A stretch of 13,633 nt of DNA, from assembly GCA_026708165.1 (NCBI GenBank), contig JAPOVO010000189.1, positions 1 to 13,633 on the forward strand. Direction: 5' to 3'. The notes under the pieces are model-generated. The model did no database searches, was not told the origin of the DNA, and was given only the letters and a program-made list of their open reading frames with translations. The position numbers and the translations under genes were made by a program. Source of the stretch: Chloroflexota bacterium. GTDB taxonomy: Bacteria > Chloroflexota > UBA11872 > VXNJ01. This document shows, piece after piece, positions 6,533-12,928 of this stretch; the first letter of the stretch is position 1; each line of letters opens with the position of its first letter.

Positions 6533-7537
6533 TCAGCCGAGTTGACCGGCGGACGCCAGCGCGTCGGCGTTGTAGATGTTCTCCGGGACTTTGCCGCTCA
6601 GCACGTCAGCCGCGCACTGCGCGGTCCGCCTCTGAAGCTCGTGCAGCGACTCCTCGGAATAGAAGGCCGTATGCGGAGTTATCACGGCGTTCCGCGCCGA
6701 ACGGATGGGATGATCCGACGGCGGAGGCTCGCCCTCCAAGACATCGATCCCCGCGCCCGCGAGCTCGCCGCCGTCCAGCGCCTGGGCGAGTGCATATTCG
6801 TCGATGACCGGTCCGCGGCAGGTGTTTATCAGAAAAGCAGACGATTTCATTTTCTTGAGCTCCGGTTCGCCGATCAGGTGACGGGTATCGGTCGTCAGCG
6901 GCGTATGAACGCTCACGAAGTCCGAGGTCGCCAGCAGCTCATCGAAGCTGACAAAGGTGGGAGCCTGGCCGGCCGGGAACATATCCGCGGTCAAATACGG
7001 ATCGTGGACCGCGATTTCGAATCCGAACGCGCGCGCGCGCGCGGCCACGGCCCGCCCGATGCGTCCATATCCAACTATCCCAACCACCTTGCCACGGAAC
7101 CGGTAGACCGGTCTCCCCAGGCTGGGGTCCCATCCACCCGACCGCACTCCGGCGTTGAGGTTGACCACGCTCCGTGCCAGGGTCAACAGCAAGGCCATGG
7201 AGTGATCGGCGACTTCCTCTATGCAGTAGTCGGGCACGTACGTGACCGGGATTCCAAGCGCCGTCGCGGTATCGACGGATATGTTGTCCACGCCGACGCC
7301 GTACCTGGCGACGACCTGCAAGTTGGGCGCTGACCGGATGACCTTGTCGGTCACCTTGGCGAAGCAGGTCAGGATAGCGTCGCAGTCGGCCGCCAGCTCC
7401 GCCAGACGCTCTTCGTCGGGGCCAACTGCTTCGATGGCCTCGGCGCCGATCCGCTCCAGAACTTCGCGCTCGACGTTGGTGTTGGGCCATACATAATCGG
7501 TAATCAAGACTTTGAATCGGGAAGCGTTCTGTGTCAC
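6533..7537 (-). CDS. D-2-hydroxyacid dehydrogenase, CtBP/phosphoglycerate dehydrogenase-like
   Basis: A 334-residue NAD-dependent D-isomer-specific 2-hydroxyacid dehydrogenase, reducing a 2-keto acid or oxidising a D-2-hydroxy acid. Three in-frame starts lie upstream of the conserved part (TTG 7579, ATG 7558, GTG 7543); GTG 7537 is chosen because a perfect GAGGTGA Shine-Dalgarno sits two bases upstream and the protein then begins just before FKVLITDYVW. The Rossmann loop is GYGRIG at 156-161, with Asp179 (VHDPY) selecting NAD. The catalytic trio is Arg241 (NTCRGP), Glu270 (VLEGEP) and His289 (TPHTAF). PDYCIEEVADHSMALLL resembles the C-terminal-binding-protein branch rather than serA; no ACT domain is present, so serine biosynthesis is unlikely. 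It heads the run that continues with SDR and enolase. A (CG)8 tract lies in the coding sequence for AARARA. Confidence 0.88.
   Translation of the reverse strand: MTQNASRFKVLITDYVWPNTNVEREVLERIGAEAIEAVGPDEERLAELAADCDAILTCFAKVTDKVIRSAPNLQVVARYGVGVDNISVDTATALGIPVTYVPDYCIEEVADHSMALLLTLARSVVNLNAGVRSGGWDPSLGRPVYRFRGKVVGIVGYGRIGRAVAARARAFGFEIAVHDPYLTADMFPAGQAPTFVSFDELLATSDFVSVHTPLTTDTRHLIGEPELKKMKSSAFLINTCRGPVIDEYALAQALDGGELAGAGIDVLEGEPPPSDHPIRSARNAVITPHTAFYSEESLHELQRRTAQCAADVLSGKVPENIYNADALASAGQLG
7028..7043. repeat. (CG)8 dinucleotide tract within the 2-hydroxyacid dehydrogenase gene
   Basis: Sixteen uninterrupted alternating C and G bases encode part of VAARARAF. Tracts of this kind can adopt Z-DNA and slip in replication; a two-base change would shift the reading frame. 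Confidence 0.9.
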
Positions 7538-7539
7538 AT

Positions 7540-7546
7540 TCACCTC
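7540..7546 (-). promoter_or_regulatory. Strong Shine-Dalgarno fixing the 2-hydroxyacid dehydrogenase start
   Basis: GAGGTGA matches seven bases of the anti-Shine-Dalgarno complement; counted from the GAGG core, five bases separate it from GTG 7537. No upstream candidate start has a comparable site. Confidence 0.55.
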
Positions 7547-7650
7547 GCTCTGCCCCATCCGCGACGCTAACTCCCGCAACCGCCTGGGGCGTTGCTATGG
7601 TATTGCCAACCCGACCCGATTCAAAACCGAAGCATCGAAGCCGACCATAT

Positions 7651-7677
7651 CCTCCACGGAGTAACGCCGAGAGGAGG
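7651..7677 (-). terminator. Hairpin downstream of the EamA-like gene, possible weak terminator
   Basis: On the minus strand, CCTCC-TCT-CGG and CCG-T-GGAGG pair around a seven-base loop, 17 bases after the EamA-like stop. There is no T-run after it, so intrinsic termination is uncertain; it may mark the end of the dnaX-recR transcript. Confidence 0.3.
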
Positions 7678-7694
7678 CTGTCGGACTCCCACGA

Positions 7695-8141
7695 CTAGCT
7701 CTTGATGGCGACGCCTATGCCGAGAAGCACCACCGCGATGATCGCCGCCACGGTGGAGGCGATTATGAATCCGTTTACCGGCTCTCGCAGGACCAGATAA
7801 CCCACGCCGACGCTCGTGGTGAGAATCGCCAGCACCGAGTAGAGGCTGTAGAAACCGGCCCCATAGCGGGAGACGAGGAAGTGGAACCCCACGAACGTCA
7901 CCGCCAGCCCCAACCCCGTCGACAGGACCCATTTGCCGTGGGTCCGCGCGTAGGTCTGAACGTGCGGCCACTGCATGAACGCCGTCGAAATCAGCAGAAC
8001 CGTTCCACAGACCAGCGCAGCAAGTCCGAGCAGGAGCAGCGGATTCTGCGAAAGCTCGGCGCGCTTTTGCGAATAGAAGAAGATCGCGTTGCCCAGCGAA
8101 GCGAGCAGCGCGAAAAGCAACGCCGGAAGAAATGCGGACAC
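7695..8141 (-). CDS. Small EamA/DMT-like membrane protein, half-size
   Basis: A 148-residue very hydrophobic protein with about five membrane segments (near 4-24, 35-56, 70-92, 94-116 and 121-146) and short loops, and no signal peptidase site. The segment FYSLYSVLAILTTSVGVGYLVLREPVNG resembles the end of an EamA repeat in drug/metabolite transporters, where a Glu follows the fourth helix. Full EamA transporters have ten helices in two repeats, so this would have to work as a dimer, as small multidrug-resistance-type proteins do. The GTG start at 8141 is preceded by GGGGGAGG at ideal spacing. It lies 53 bases after recR on the same strand and may be cotranscribed with it. The exported or imported compound cannot be told. 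Confidence 0.72.
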   Translation of the reverse strand: MSAFLPALLFALLASLGNAIFFYSQKRAELSQNPLLLLGLAALVCGTVLLISTAFMQWPHVQTYARTHGKWVLSTGLGLAVTFVGFHFLVSRYGAGFYSLYSVLAILTTSVGVGYLVLREPVNGFIIASTVAAIIAVVLLGIGVAIKS

Positions 8142-8194
8142 CTAACACCTCCCCCGCGCGGCTGCGCTGACGCCGCCAGCCAGCTTCGCTCTGC

Positions 8195-8797
8195 CTAGAA
8201 TTCCCGCCGTCCTTCGAGGGCCTGACTCAACGTAGTGGGGTCTGCGTACTCGATATCGCCGCCCGTCGCCAGCCCTCTGGCCAGCCTGGTCAACCGGACA
8301 CCTGTCTCCTCCAGTACGCGCGCGATCTCCAGCGCGGTGGCGTCGCCCTCGAAGGTGGCGTTCGTAGCGACAATGACCTCCGCCACCCCGCCATCTTTCA
8401 CGCGCTCCAGCAGGTCGTCGATCTTGAGATCGTCAGGCCCGACGCCTTCCAGCGGTGAGATCGCCCCGTGCAGGACGTGATATCTGCCCCTGAATCCCGC
8501 GGAGCGCTCCACGGCCAGCACGTCCAGCGGGTCTTCCACCACGCAGGCGGTCGACCCCTCACCCCCATGATCGGTGCAAAAGCGACACGGATCGCCGTCG
8601 GAGAAGTTGAAGCAAACCGAGCACTCCACGATCTCGGACCGCAAAGACTGCAGCGCCTCGGCCAGTTGATCGACTTGCCGTGCGGGCGCCTTTAGCGGAA
8701 AGAACGCCAGACGACCGGCCGTCTTCGGGCCGATGGTAGGAAGCTTTGAAAGTTCTTCTACGAGGCGGGATATCGGCCCCGGGACCCCATCTACCAA
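8195..8797 (-). CDS. recR: Recombination mediator protein RecR
   Basis: A 200-residue RecR, the usual length. With RecO (and RecF) it loads RecA onto SSB-coated single-stranded DNA during gap repair. Order of domains: helix-hairpin-helix at about 8-35 (LSKLPTIGPKTAGRLAF), the zinc finger with Cys59, Cys62, Cys71 and Cys74, then a Toprim domain from about 84 (CVVEDPLDVLAVERSAGFRGRYHVLHG), with ISPLEG and ATNATFEGDATA as expected of RecR. The TTG at 8797 is the only credible start: it lies 16 bases after the ybaB stop, and the residues after it align with the family N-terminus; the Shine-Dalgarno is weak, suggesting coupling to ybaB. It belongs to the widely conserved dnaX-ybaB-recR group. Confidence 0.96.
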   Translation of the reverse strand: MVDGVPGPISRLVEELSKLPTIGPKTAGRLAFFPLKAPARQVDQLAEALQSLRSEIVECSVCFNFSDGDPCRFCTDHGGEGSTACVVEDPLDVLAVERSAGFRGRYHVLHGAISPLEGVGPDDLKIDDLLERVKDGGVAEVIVATNATFEGDATALEIARVLEETGVRLTRLARGLATGGDIEYADPTTLSQALEGRREF

Positions 8798-8813
8798 CGA
8801 GCTGCCGGAGCGA

Positions 8814-9107
8814 CTACATTCCGAGGCCGGGTATCTTCAATCCGCCCGTCAGCGCGCCCAGCTTTTTCGAGGCCATCTCCTGCGACTGAGCGATCGCTTC
8901 GTTGACGGCCGCGACCATCATGTCCTCGAGCATCGCCACGTCTTCGGGATCGACCGCGTCGGGATCGATGCTTATCGAACGGACCTTCTGATCGCCGGTT
9001 ATTTCCACGCTCACGGCCCCGCCGCCAGAGGTGACGTTGATAGTCCTCTCGGCGAGCTCGTTCTGGATCTTTTCGAGCTCCCTCTGCATCTTGCGCATCA
9101 TCTGCAT
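8814..9107 (-). CDS. ybaB: YbaB/EbfC-family nucleoid-associated protein
   Basis: A 97-residue YbaB/EbfC protein, a dimeric nucleoid-associated DNA-binding factor. The sequence shows the expected N-terminal helix rich in Met, Lys and Glu (MQMMRKMQRELEKIQNELAE), a central beta-sheet part (VTSGGGAVSVEITGDQKVRSISIDP) with the family's GxG turn, and a helix of VNEAIAQSQEMASKKLGALTGG leading to the Gly/Leu-rich tail IPGLGM. The ATG at 9107 has GAGGG upstream. It lies 21 bases after dnaX and 16 before recR, in the conserved gene order, which points to a role in recombination or DNA maintenance with RecR. Confidence 0.95.
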   Translation of the reverse strand: MQMMRKMQRELEKIQNELAERTINVTSGGGAVSVEITGDQKVRSISIDPDAVDPEDVAMLEDMMVAAVNEAIAQSQEMASKKLGALTGGLKIPGLGM

Positions 9108-9128
9108 ATCGAAGCCCTCGGCTTGGCG

Positions 9129-10745
9129 TTACTGGGGACGATTGTCCTCGATTATTTCGGCACCGTACATCTTAACCGCGTGCATGGTCACGTAGTTGTC
9201 CGTATCGAGGCCGGACCGATCCATTGATTCCGCCGGTCGGAGCCTGCATTCGACCCCGACCGACTGCCCCGTTAGATCCGCAACGATATCTCTCAGGCGG
9301 GCCCGGTTGTCCGGCTTCGAGAGAGCGTCCACGTATCCCGGTTTGGTCAGCTCAAAGACGAGAAGCTCTCCATCGCGGGACAAGCGGGACTCCTCGAAAA
9401 AAGTCGCGTAGATGGGATGCCATTCCTTTACGGCGGCCGTGAAGGCCTGGAAATCGGCTCTAAGCGCCTCGGTGATATCGTCGGGAACCGCCTTACTATC
9501 CGCGTCAGTGTCACGCGCCGTCGCCGCGCCTTGTGTTTCGCTGCCGTCTGCTTTGGCCCTCGGCGGCGGCGCCGGCTTCGCGTCTCTGGACGCGTATTGG
9601 GCAGGCGCCGCCGGTCTGGTGGACGCCACCCCGCCGGCGTCGGCGGCCATAGCCAGGCAAGCCTGCACAGAGGCAAGCTCCAGATCGAGCTGCGGTGAAA
9701 AGCCGGACCGGCGGGCGACACTCGACTCGGCGAGGATCTCGATGCATTCGACGATCTGCCCGATACGGAATCGTTCCGCCTGCCGCTGCATGTCTTCCAG
9801 CTCGGCTTCGGAATATTGAAGAACGTCCTGATCCCGCAGCCCGGTCTTAACCAGGAGCAGTCCCCGAAAGTAGTCGACAAGCTCCTGCCGAAGGGTCGCC
9901 GGGCTTGAACCGTCCTGCACGGATTCACCTACGAGCATCAACGCCTGCCCCGGAGCGCCCGCGGCGATTGCCTCGGTGAGTCTGGCGACCGCTTCGACCC
10001 CGGTGATTCCGAGCATTTCGCGAAGCAGAGACTCGGTCAGCTCCTCGTCCGCGTAGGAAAGCGCCTGATCCAGCAGACCGATCGCGTCCCGGAGGCTGCC
10101 GTCCGAATTTCGAGCGATCATGTGCAGCGAGCCCTTGTTGAACGCCGCTCCCTCGCCGGTGGCGATCCTGGAAAGCTCTTCGACCGTATCGGCGTGCGTG
10201 TGCTTTCTGAATCGCAAGTGCTGACAGCGCGATCGCACGGTTGGCAGCACCCTGTGCGCGTCAGTGGTAGCCAGAACGAATATCGCGTGCTCCGGCGGCT
10301 CCTCCAGCGTCTTCAGGAACGCGTTGTACGCGGCGCGAGACAACTGATGCACCTCGTCGATCAGGTAGACCTTGTACCGCCCGACACCCGGCCGGTACCG
10401 CACGGCCTCGCGCAAGGCGCGCACGTCGTCGACGCTGGTATTGCTGGCGGCGTCGATTTCTATCAGGTCGAGGAAGCTCTCGCGTCCGACGCCGAGGCAG
10501 TTGTCGCACCGGTTGCAAGGCTCGGGCTGAACACCTTCGAGACAGTTGACCGCCTTGGCAAGGATGCGGGCGACCGTAGTCTTGCCGGTGCCCCGGTCGC
10601 CCGAAAACATGTAAGCGTGGCTGACCCGGTTGTGGGCGAGGGCGTTTTGAAGAATGCGGACTATATGCCGCTGGCCGACGACTTCCGCGAACCGCTGCGG
10701 GCGGTACTTGTTATATAGAGCCCTGAACTGGCCTTCTTCTGTCAC
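9129..10745 (-). CDS. dnaX: DNA polymerase III subunit gamma/tau
   Basis: A 538-residue clamp-loader ATPase that, with delta and delta', loads the sliding clamp and couples polymerases. The AAA+ part shows Walker A GDRGTGKT at 50-57, the DnaX zinc module (Cys68, Cys77, Cys80, Cys83), Walker B LIDEVH with Asp130 and Glu131, sensor 1 LATTD at 158-162 and the SRC motif at 172-174. The lid and collar domain follow to about 370. Then comes a linker rich in Ala, Pro and Asp (about 371-425), and a C-terminal domain at about 426-538. GTG 10745 is the only start before an in-frame TGA upstream; it has little Shine-Dalgarno. It lies 53 bases downstream of the SRP RNA and may share its promoter. A U_UUU_UUC slippery heptamer with a hairpin sits at codons 448-450. 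Confidence 0.97.
   Translation of the reverse strand: MTEEGQFRALYNKYRPQRFAEVVGQRHIVRILQNALAHNRVSHAYMFSGDRGTGKTTVARILAKAVNCLEGVQPEPCNRCDNCLGVGRESFLDLIEIDAASNTSVDDVRALREAVRYRPGVGRYKVYLIDEVHQLSRAAYNAFLKTLEEPPEHAIFVLATTDAHRVLPTVRSRCQHLRFRKHTHADTVEELSRIATGEGAAFNKGSLHMIARNSDGSLRDAIGLLDQALSYADEELTESLLREMLGITGVEAVARLTEAIAAGAPGQALMLVGESVQDGSSPATLRQELVDYFRGLLLVKTGLRDQDVLQYSEAELEDMQRQAERFRIGQIVECIEILAESSVARRSGFSPQLDLELASVQACLAMAADAGGVASTRPAAPAQYASRDAKPAPPPRAKADGSETQGAATARDTDADSKAVPDDITEALRADFQAFTAAVKEWHPIYATFFEESRLSRDGELLVFELTKPGYVDALSKPDNRARLRDIVADLTGQSVGVECRLRPAESMDRSGLDTDNYVTMHAVKMYGAEIIEDNRPQ
9359..9402 (-). other. Putative -1 frameshift signal in dnaX: slippery heptamer plus hairpin
   Basis: Codons ACT TTT TTC (448-450) form T_TTT_TTC, a canonical X_XXY_YYZ slippery site. 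Starting at its last base, CGAGGAG pairs with CTTCTCG; inside that, TCC-CGC pairs with GCG-(AT)-GGA around a seven-base loop, so the inner stem starts six bases after the heptamer. A -1 shift would reach TGA at 9352-9354 after 14 new residues, giving a 464-residue gamma-like product. An AAAGGAA lies about 20 bases upstream, farther than in E. coli dnaX. Function is untested. Confidence 0.4.
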
Positions 10746-10798
10746 CGAGACTTCACAAAAAGAGGGTCACCATGACCGGAACGTGTCGTATTTTGAGG

Positions 10799-11070
10799 GT
10801 GGCCGTGCACCTGCCTTCGAACGCCGGCCCCCGCCTTACTCGCCGGGCGCGGCTCCAGCCAGGGTAGTCCGCGGCGCCCAGAGCTTACCTCTTACCGCTG
10901 CTTCCTTCCGGACCTGACGGGGTTCGAGGGGCCCTGTCGCACGGGTCCCGACTCTCAGCACCGTCCCAAACGAGCAGAATCGACAACCAAGCGGCCTCGG
11001 GCAGGAATTCGACCCCGCTAAGCGGATTGCGGGTGCAGGGCACCGCTGGCTCCCCGTCTAGCACGGCCAC
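10799..11070 (-). ncRNA. ffs: Signal recognition particle RNA, long bacterial type with Alu domain
   Basis: About 272 bases, close to the 271 of B. subtilis scRNA. Domain IV is unmistakable at 10897-10916: CAGGTCCGGAAGGAAGCAGC on the minus strand, the Ffh-binding loop. The Alu side is also visible: CCCTGCACCCGCAATCCGC at 11022-11040 nearly matches the B. subtilis RNA, followed by GCGGGGTCGAATTCC and CCGAGG. The ends pair perfectly: GTGGCCGTGC at 11061-11070 with GCACGGCCAC at 10799-10808, as expected of the closing helix, and GAAGGCAGGTGCACGG near the 3' end also matches B. subtilis. The particle delivers nascent membrane and exported proteins to FtsY and the translocon. A promoter is placed exactly for transcription to begin at 11070. 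dnaX begins 53 bases after the 3' end, with no obvious terminator between. Confidence 0.95.
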
Positions 11071-11075
11071 TTCTG

Positions 11076-11105
11076 ATGCTATCTGCGCGGTCGAACGTAC
11101 GTCAA
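11076..11105 (-). promoter_or_regulatory. Sigma-70-type promoter of the SRP RNA gene
   Basis: On the minus strand, -35 TTGACG (11100-11105), an 18-base spacer and -10 TAGCAT (11076-11081) are followed five bases later by the first base of the SRP RNA closing helix, at 11070. A second TTGAC lies 10 bases further upstream. The match to the known 5' end is the main support. Confidence 0.65.
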
Positions 11106-11233
11106 CGGAAGTCAAGGTCGCGGTGGGCCGTGTTTACTTGGGCATACGATTCCCGCTCAATCAGACGAGCGGCGATTTGTAGGGGCCGTTACACCCGAGC
11201 CCCGAAAAGCCTCACTATGTGCCGGACAGCAGT

Positions 11234-12109
11234 CTACCCGCCTATGAAGGTCCTCTCCAGGTGACCTTCCGTTACCCAACGCTGGTCGGCAGGCTCGTCC
11301 TGGAGCTGATAGCGCGTATCGGTGCTCAATCTGAACCGGTCGGTCTGGTTGTTCAGCGGGGCGTGAAGCATGTACATCCCGAAAACCAGAACGTCGCCTA
11401 TCTGATAGTTGGTCGTGTGCCACTTGCCGCCGTACTTCCGCGCGGCGTCTAAAGGCGTAAGGCTTCCAATCTCCTTCATCCGGTCGGAATGCACGTCGGC
11501 GTCGACGCCCTCGTAAGAGCCTCTCATATCCTCGGACTTCTCGCTGCCGAGACAGAGTGCCAGCCCGCCGAGCTCGATAGGCGTGTCTCCGAGCGGGCAC
11601 CAGACCGTGCAGACTCTCTCGGTTCCCCTGCCCATGTAAAGGAAGTCGAAGTGCATACCGGTCGAGCGACCCTGCCCGGCGGCCCGCATCCACCTGTGAT
11701 GGAACGCCAGCACCTCGCCCCCAAGAAAGCGCTCGAAGAAACCGATAACCTCCGGCGACTCGACCAGCCCGCCGATCTCGGACGACTGGGCGAGCGGGGC
11801 GCCCTCCTGGCGCGGATCGTGGATGTCGCCGCGATACCCGCCTCGCGGTCCCCTTTCCAGGTTGATCTTGCCGTCCATCAAGGGCGTACCTTCGATCAGG
11901 CAGCCGCGCTCATCGAGATATTCGAGGAACGCCCTTCGCGCTTCCAGCACCGTCTCGCGCTTTTGGAGTCCGCGAATCAGCAGATGGCCCTCATCCAGAA
12001 ATCGCCTTCGCAACGCCTCCGTGTCGTCGAGGATTGAGTTGGAATCCTGAAGCTCACCCAGGTCCGGCCCGCCGAACTCGAACTCGGACACCCCGATGTT
12101 CACGCGCAT
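11234..12109 (-). CDS. Phytanoyl-CoA dioxygenase (PhyH) family Fe(II)/2-oxoglutarate oxygenase
   Basis: A 291-residue non-haem iron oxygenase of the PhyH family, which couples oxidative decarboxylation of 2-oxoglutarate to hydroxylation of a substrate. The facial triad is His153 and Asp155 (GMHFDF) with distal His249 (YMLHAPLNN); Arg260 (RFRLSTDTRY), 11 residues later, is placed to bind 2-oxoglutarate. Start: ATG 12109 has GAAGGAGA with a seven-base spacer. It lies 75 bases after the acetyltransferase and is the last gene of a three-gene minus-strand set; after its stop there are about 160 bases to the SRP RNA, holding the SRP promoter and no gene. Substrates of the family range from acyl-CoA to ectoine, mitomycin-like and other natural products; this one cannot be named. 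EctD is unlikely, since neither ectoine genes nor the EctD signature are seen. Confidence 0.88.
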   Translation of the reverse strand: MRVNIGVSEFEFGGPDLGELQDSNSILDDTEALRRRFLDEGHLLIRGLQKRETVLEARRAFLEYLDERGCLIEGTPLMDGKINLERGPRGGYRGDIHDPRQEGAPLAQSSEIGGLVESPEVIGFFERFLGGEVLAFHHRWMRAAGQGRSTGMHFDFLYMGRGTERVCTVWCPLGDTPIELGGLALCLGSEKSEDMRGSYEGVDADVHSDRMKEIGSLTPLDAARKYGGKWHTTNYQIGDVLVFGMYMLHAPLNNQTDRFRLSTDTRYQLQDEPADQRWVTEGHLERTFIGG

Positions 12110-12184
12110 TGTGCAGTCTCCTTCGAATCAGCAGGACTTGATGTGCAAGGTTTTTAACCTGGAAGAGCCGGGGTCGTCCCGGAC

Positions 12185-12922
12185 TCAAGCTTTCGTTCTC
12201 CGCTTCTCGTACCGTTTTCGCAGATGGCGCACCGGAACGCCGGCCGCCACGGAATACTCTTCGACGGGACGGTTGACTACCGACCCCGCGCCGACGATCG
12301 AGCCGCTGCCTATTCGCATGGAGTGCAGCACTATCACGTCCTGACCGAGATAGACATCGTCGCCGATGATGACCGGGCCCGTCTGACCGCCCTGGTTGAT
12401 TATCAGCTCGTCGGGGTCGCTGAACTCATGCTGATAGGGAACGATAGTGACCCCGGGAGAGAAGAGAACATTGTGTCCCAACTCCACGCCGGCGTGGCCG
12501 AAGATCTTTGACCTGGCACCGATGTAGGAGTGGTGATCGATCTTGATGTAGCCCTCTTTCTCGTGGGGATTGATATAGGCCCCGTTGCAGACCCGGACTC
12601 CCGCCCCCAGCTCGATTCCCTTTCCTCGACGGGAGTCGAGGAACACGCCGTCGTCGAAAAAGCAGCCGTCGCCAATCTTCATGTTCCCGGCGCCGAGAAA
12701 CGTCGCTCCCATGCCGATTCGGATGTCGCGACCAAGCTCGCCGAAGAACGGGCGATACCACTCGGCGCGCAGGTTGCTGCCGGCGTCGCCGGGAATGTCG
12801 CGCAGCAGATGGGGAACAAGCTCCTCGGGATCGGGGATGAGATCGACGATCTCCGATCCCACGCCGACGGACCTGGCCAAGGCGAGGAGGGACCGGCGGT
12901 CGTAGGCGGGCTTGAGGCTCAA
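12185..12922 (-). CDS. Left-handed beta-helix (hexapeptide) O-acetyltransferase
   Basis: A 245-residue acetyltransferase of the maltose/galactoside/NodL-like group, transferring acetyl from acetyl-CoA to a hydroxyl of a sugar or similar acceptor. After an unusual N-terminal part of about 65 residues come hexapeptide turns (IGMGATFLGAGNMKIGDGCFF from about 69, IELGAGVRV, YIGARSKIFGHAGVELGHNV), then the loop VTIVPYQHEF with the probable catalytic His165, then VIIGDDVYLGQDVIVLHSMRIGSGSIVGAGSVV and the closing YSVAAGVPVRHL. The last residues are strongly basic. TTG 12922 lies six bases after the upstream PhyH stop and has only a weak Shine-Dalgarno, so translation may be coupled; TTG or GTG codons about 15-20 residues in are weaker alternatives. 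It is sandwiched between two PhyH oxygenases, so it may modify the same compound as they do. The acceptor is unknown. Confidence 0.83.
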   Translation of the reverse strand: MSLKPAYDRRSLLALARSVGVGSEIVDLIPDPEELVPHLLRDIPGDAGSNLRAEWYRPFFGELGRDIRIGMGATFLGAGNMKIGDGCFFDDGVFLDSRRGKGIELGAGVRVCNGAYINPHEKEGYIKIDHHSYIGARSKIFGHAGVELGHNVLFSPGVTIVPYQHEFSDPDELIINQGGQTGPVIIGDDVYLGQDVIVLHSMRIGSGSIVGAGSVVNRPVEEYSVAAGVPVRHLRKRYEKRRTKA

Positions 12923-12928
12923 GACTCG

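Noticed and set aside
5996..7333. A 445-codon open frame on the plus strand
   Set aside because: It is antisense to the SDR and 2-hydroxyacid dehydrogenase genes, whose motifs are intact, and has no recognisable domain. Long antisense frames are expected in high-GC coding DNA.
10865..10960. A small (about 110-base) SRP RNA only
   Set aside because: Alu-domain motifs and a perfect 10-bp closing helix outside this core show the long form.
11134..11233. A terminator after the PhyH gene (GGGGC/GCCCC arms near 11180-11205)
   Set aside because: The stem is only five bases around a 12-base loop with no T-run.
11157..11693. A 178-codon minus-strand frame overlapping the PhyH gene
   Set aside because: It is an out-of-frame, Arg-rich shadow of the PhyH gene, whose iron ligands are all in place.
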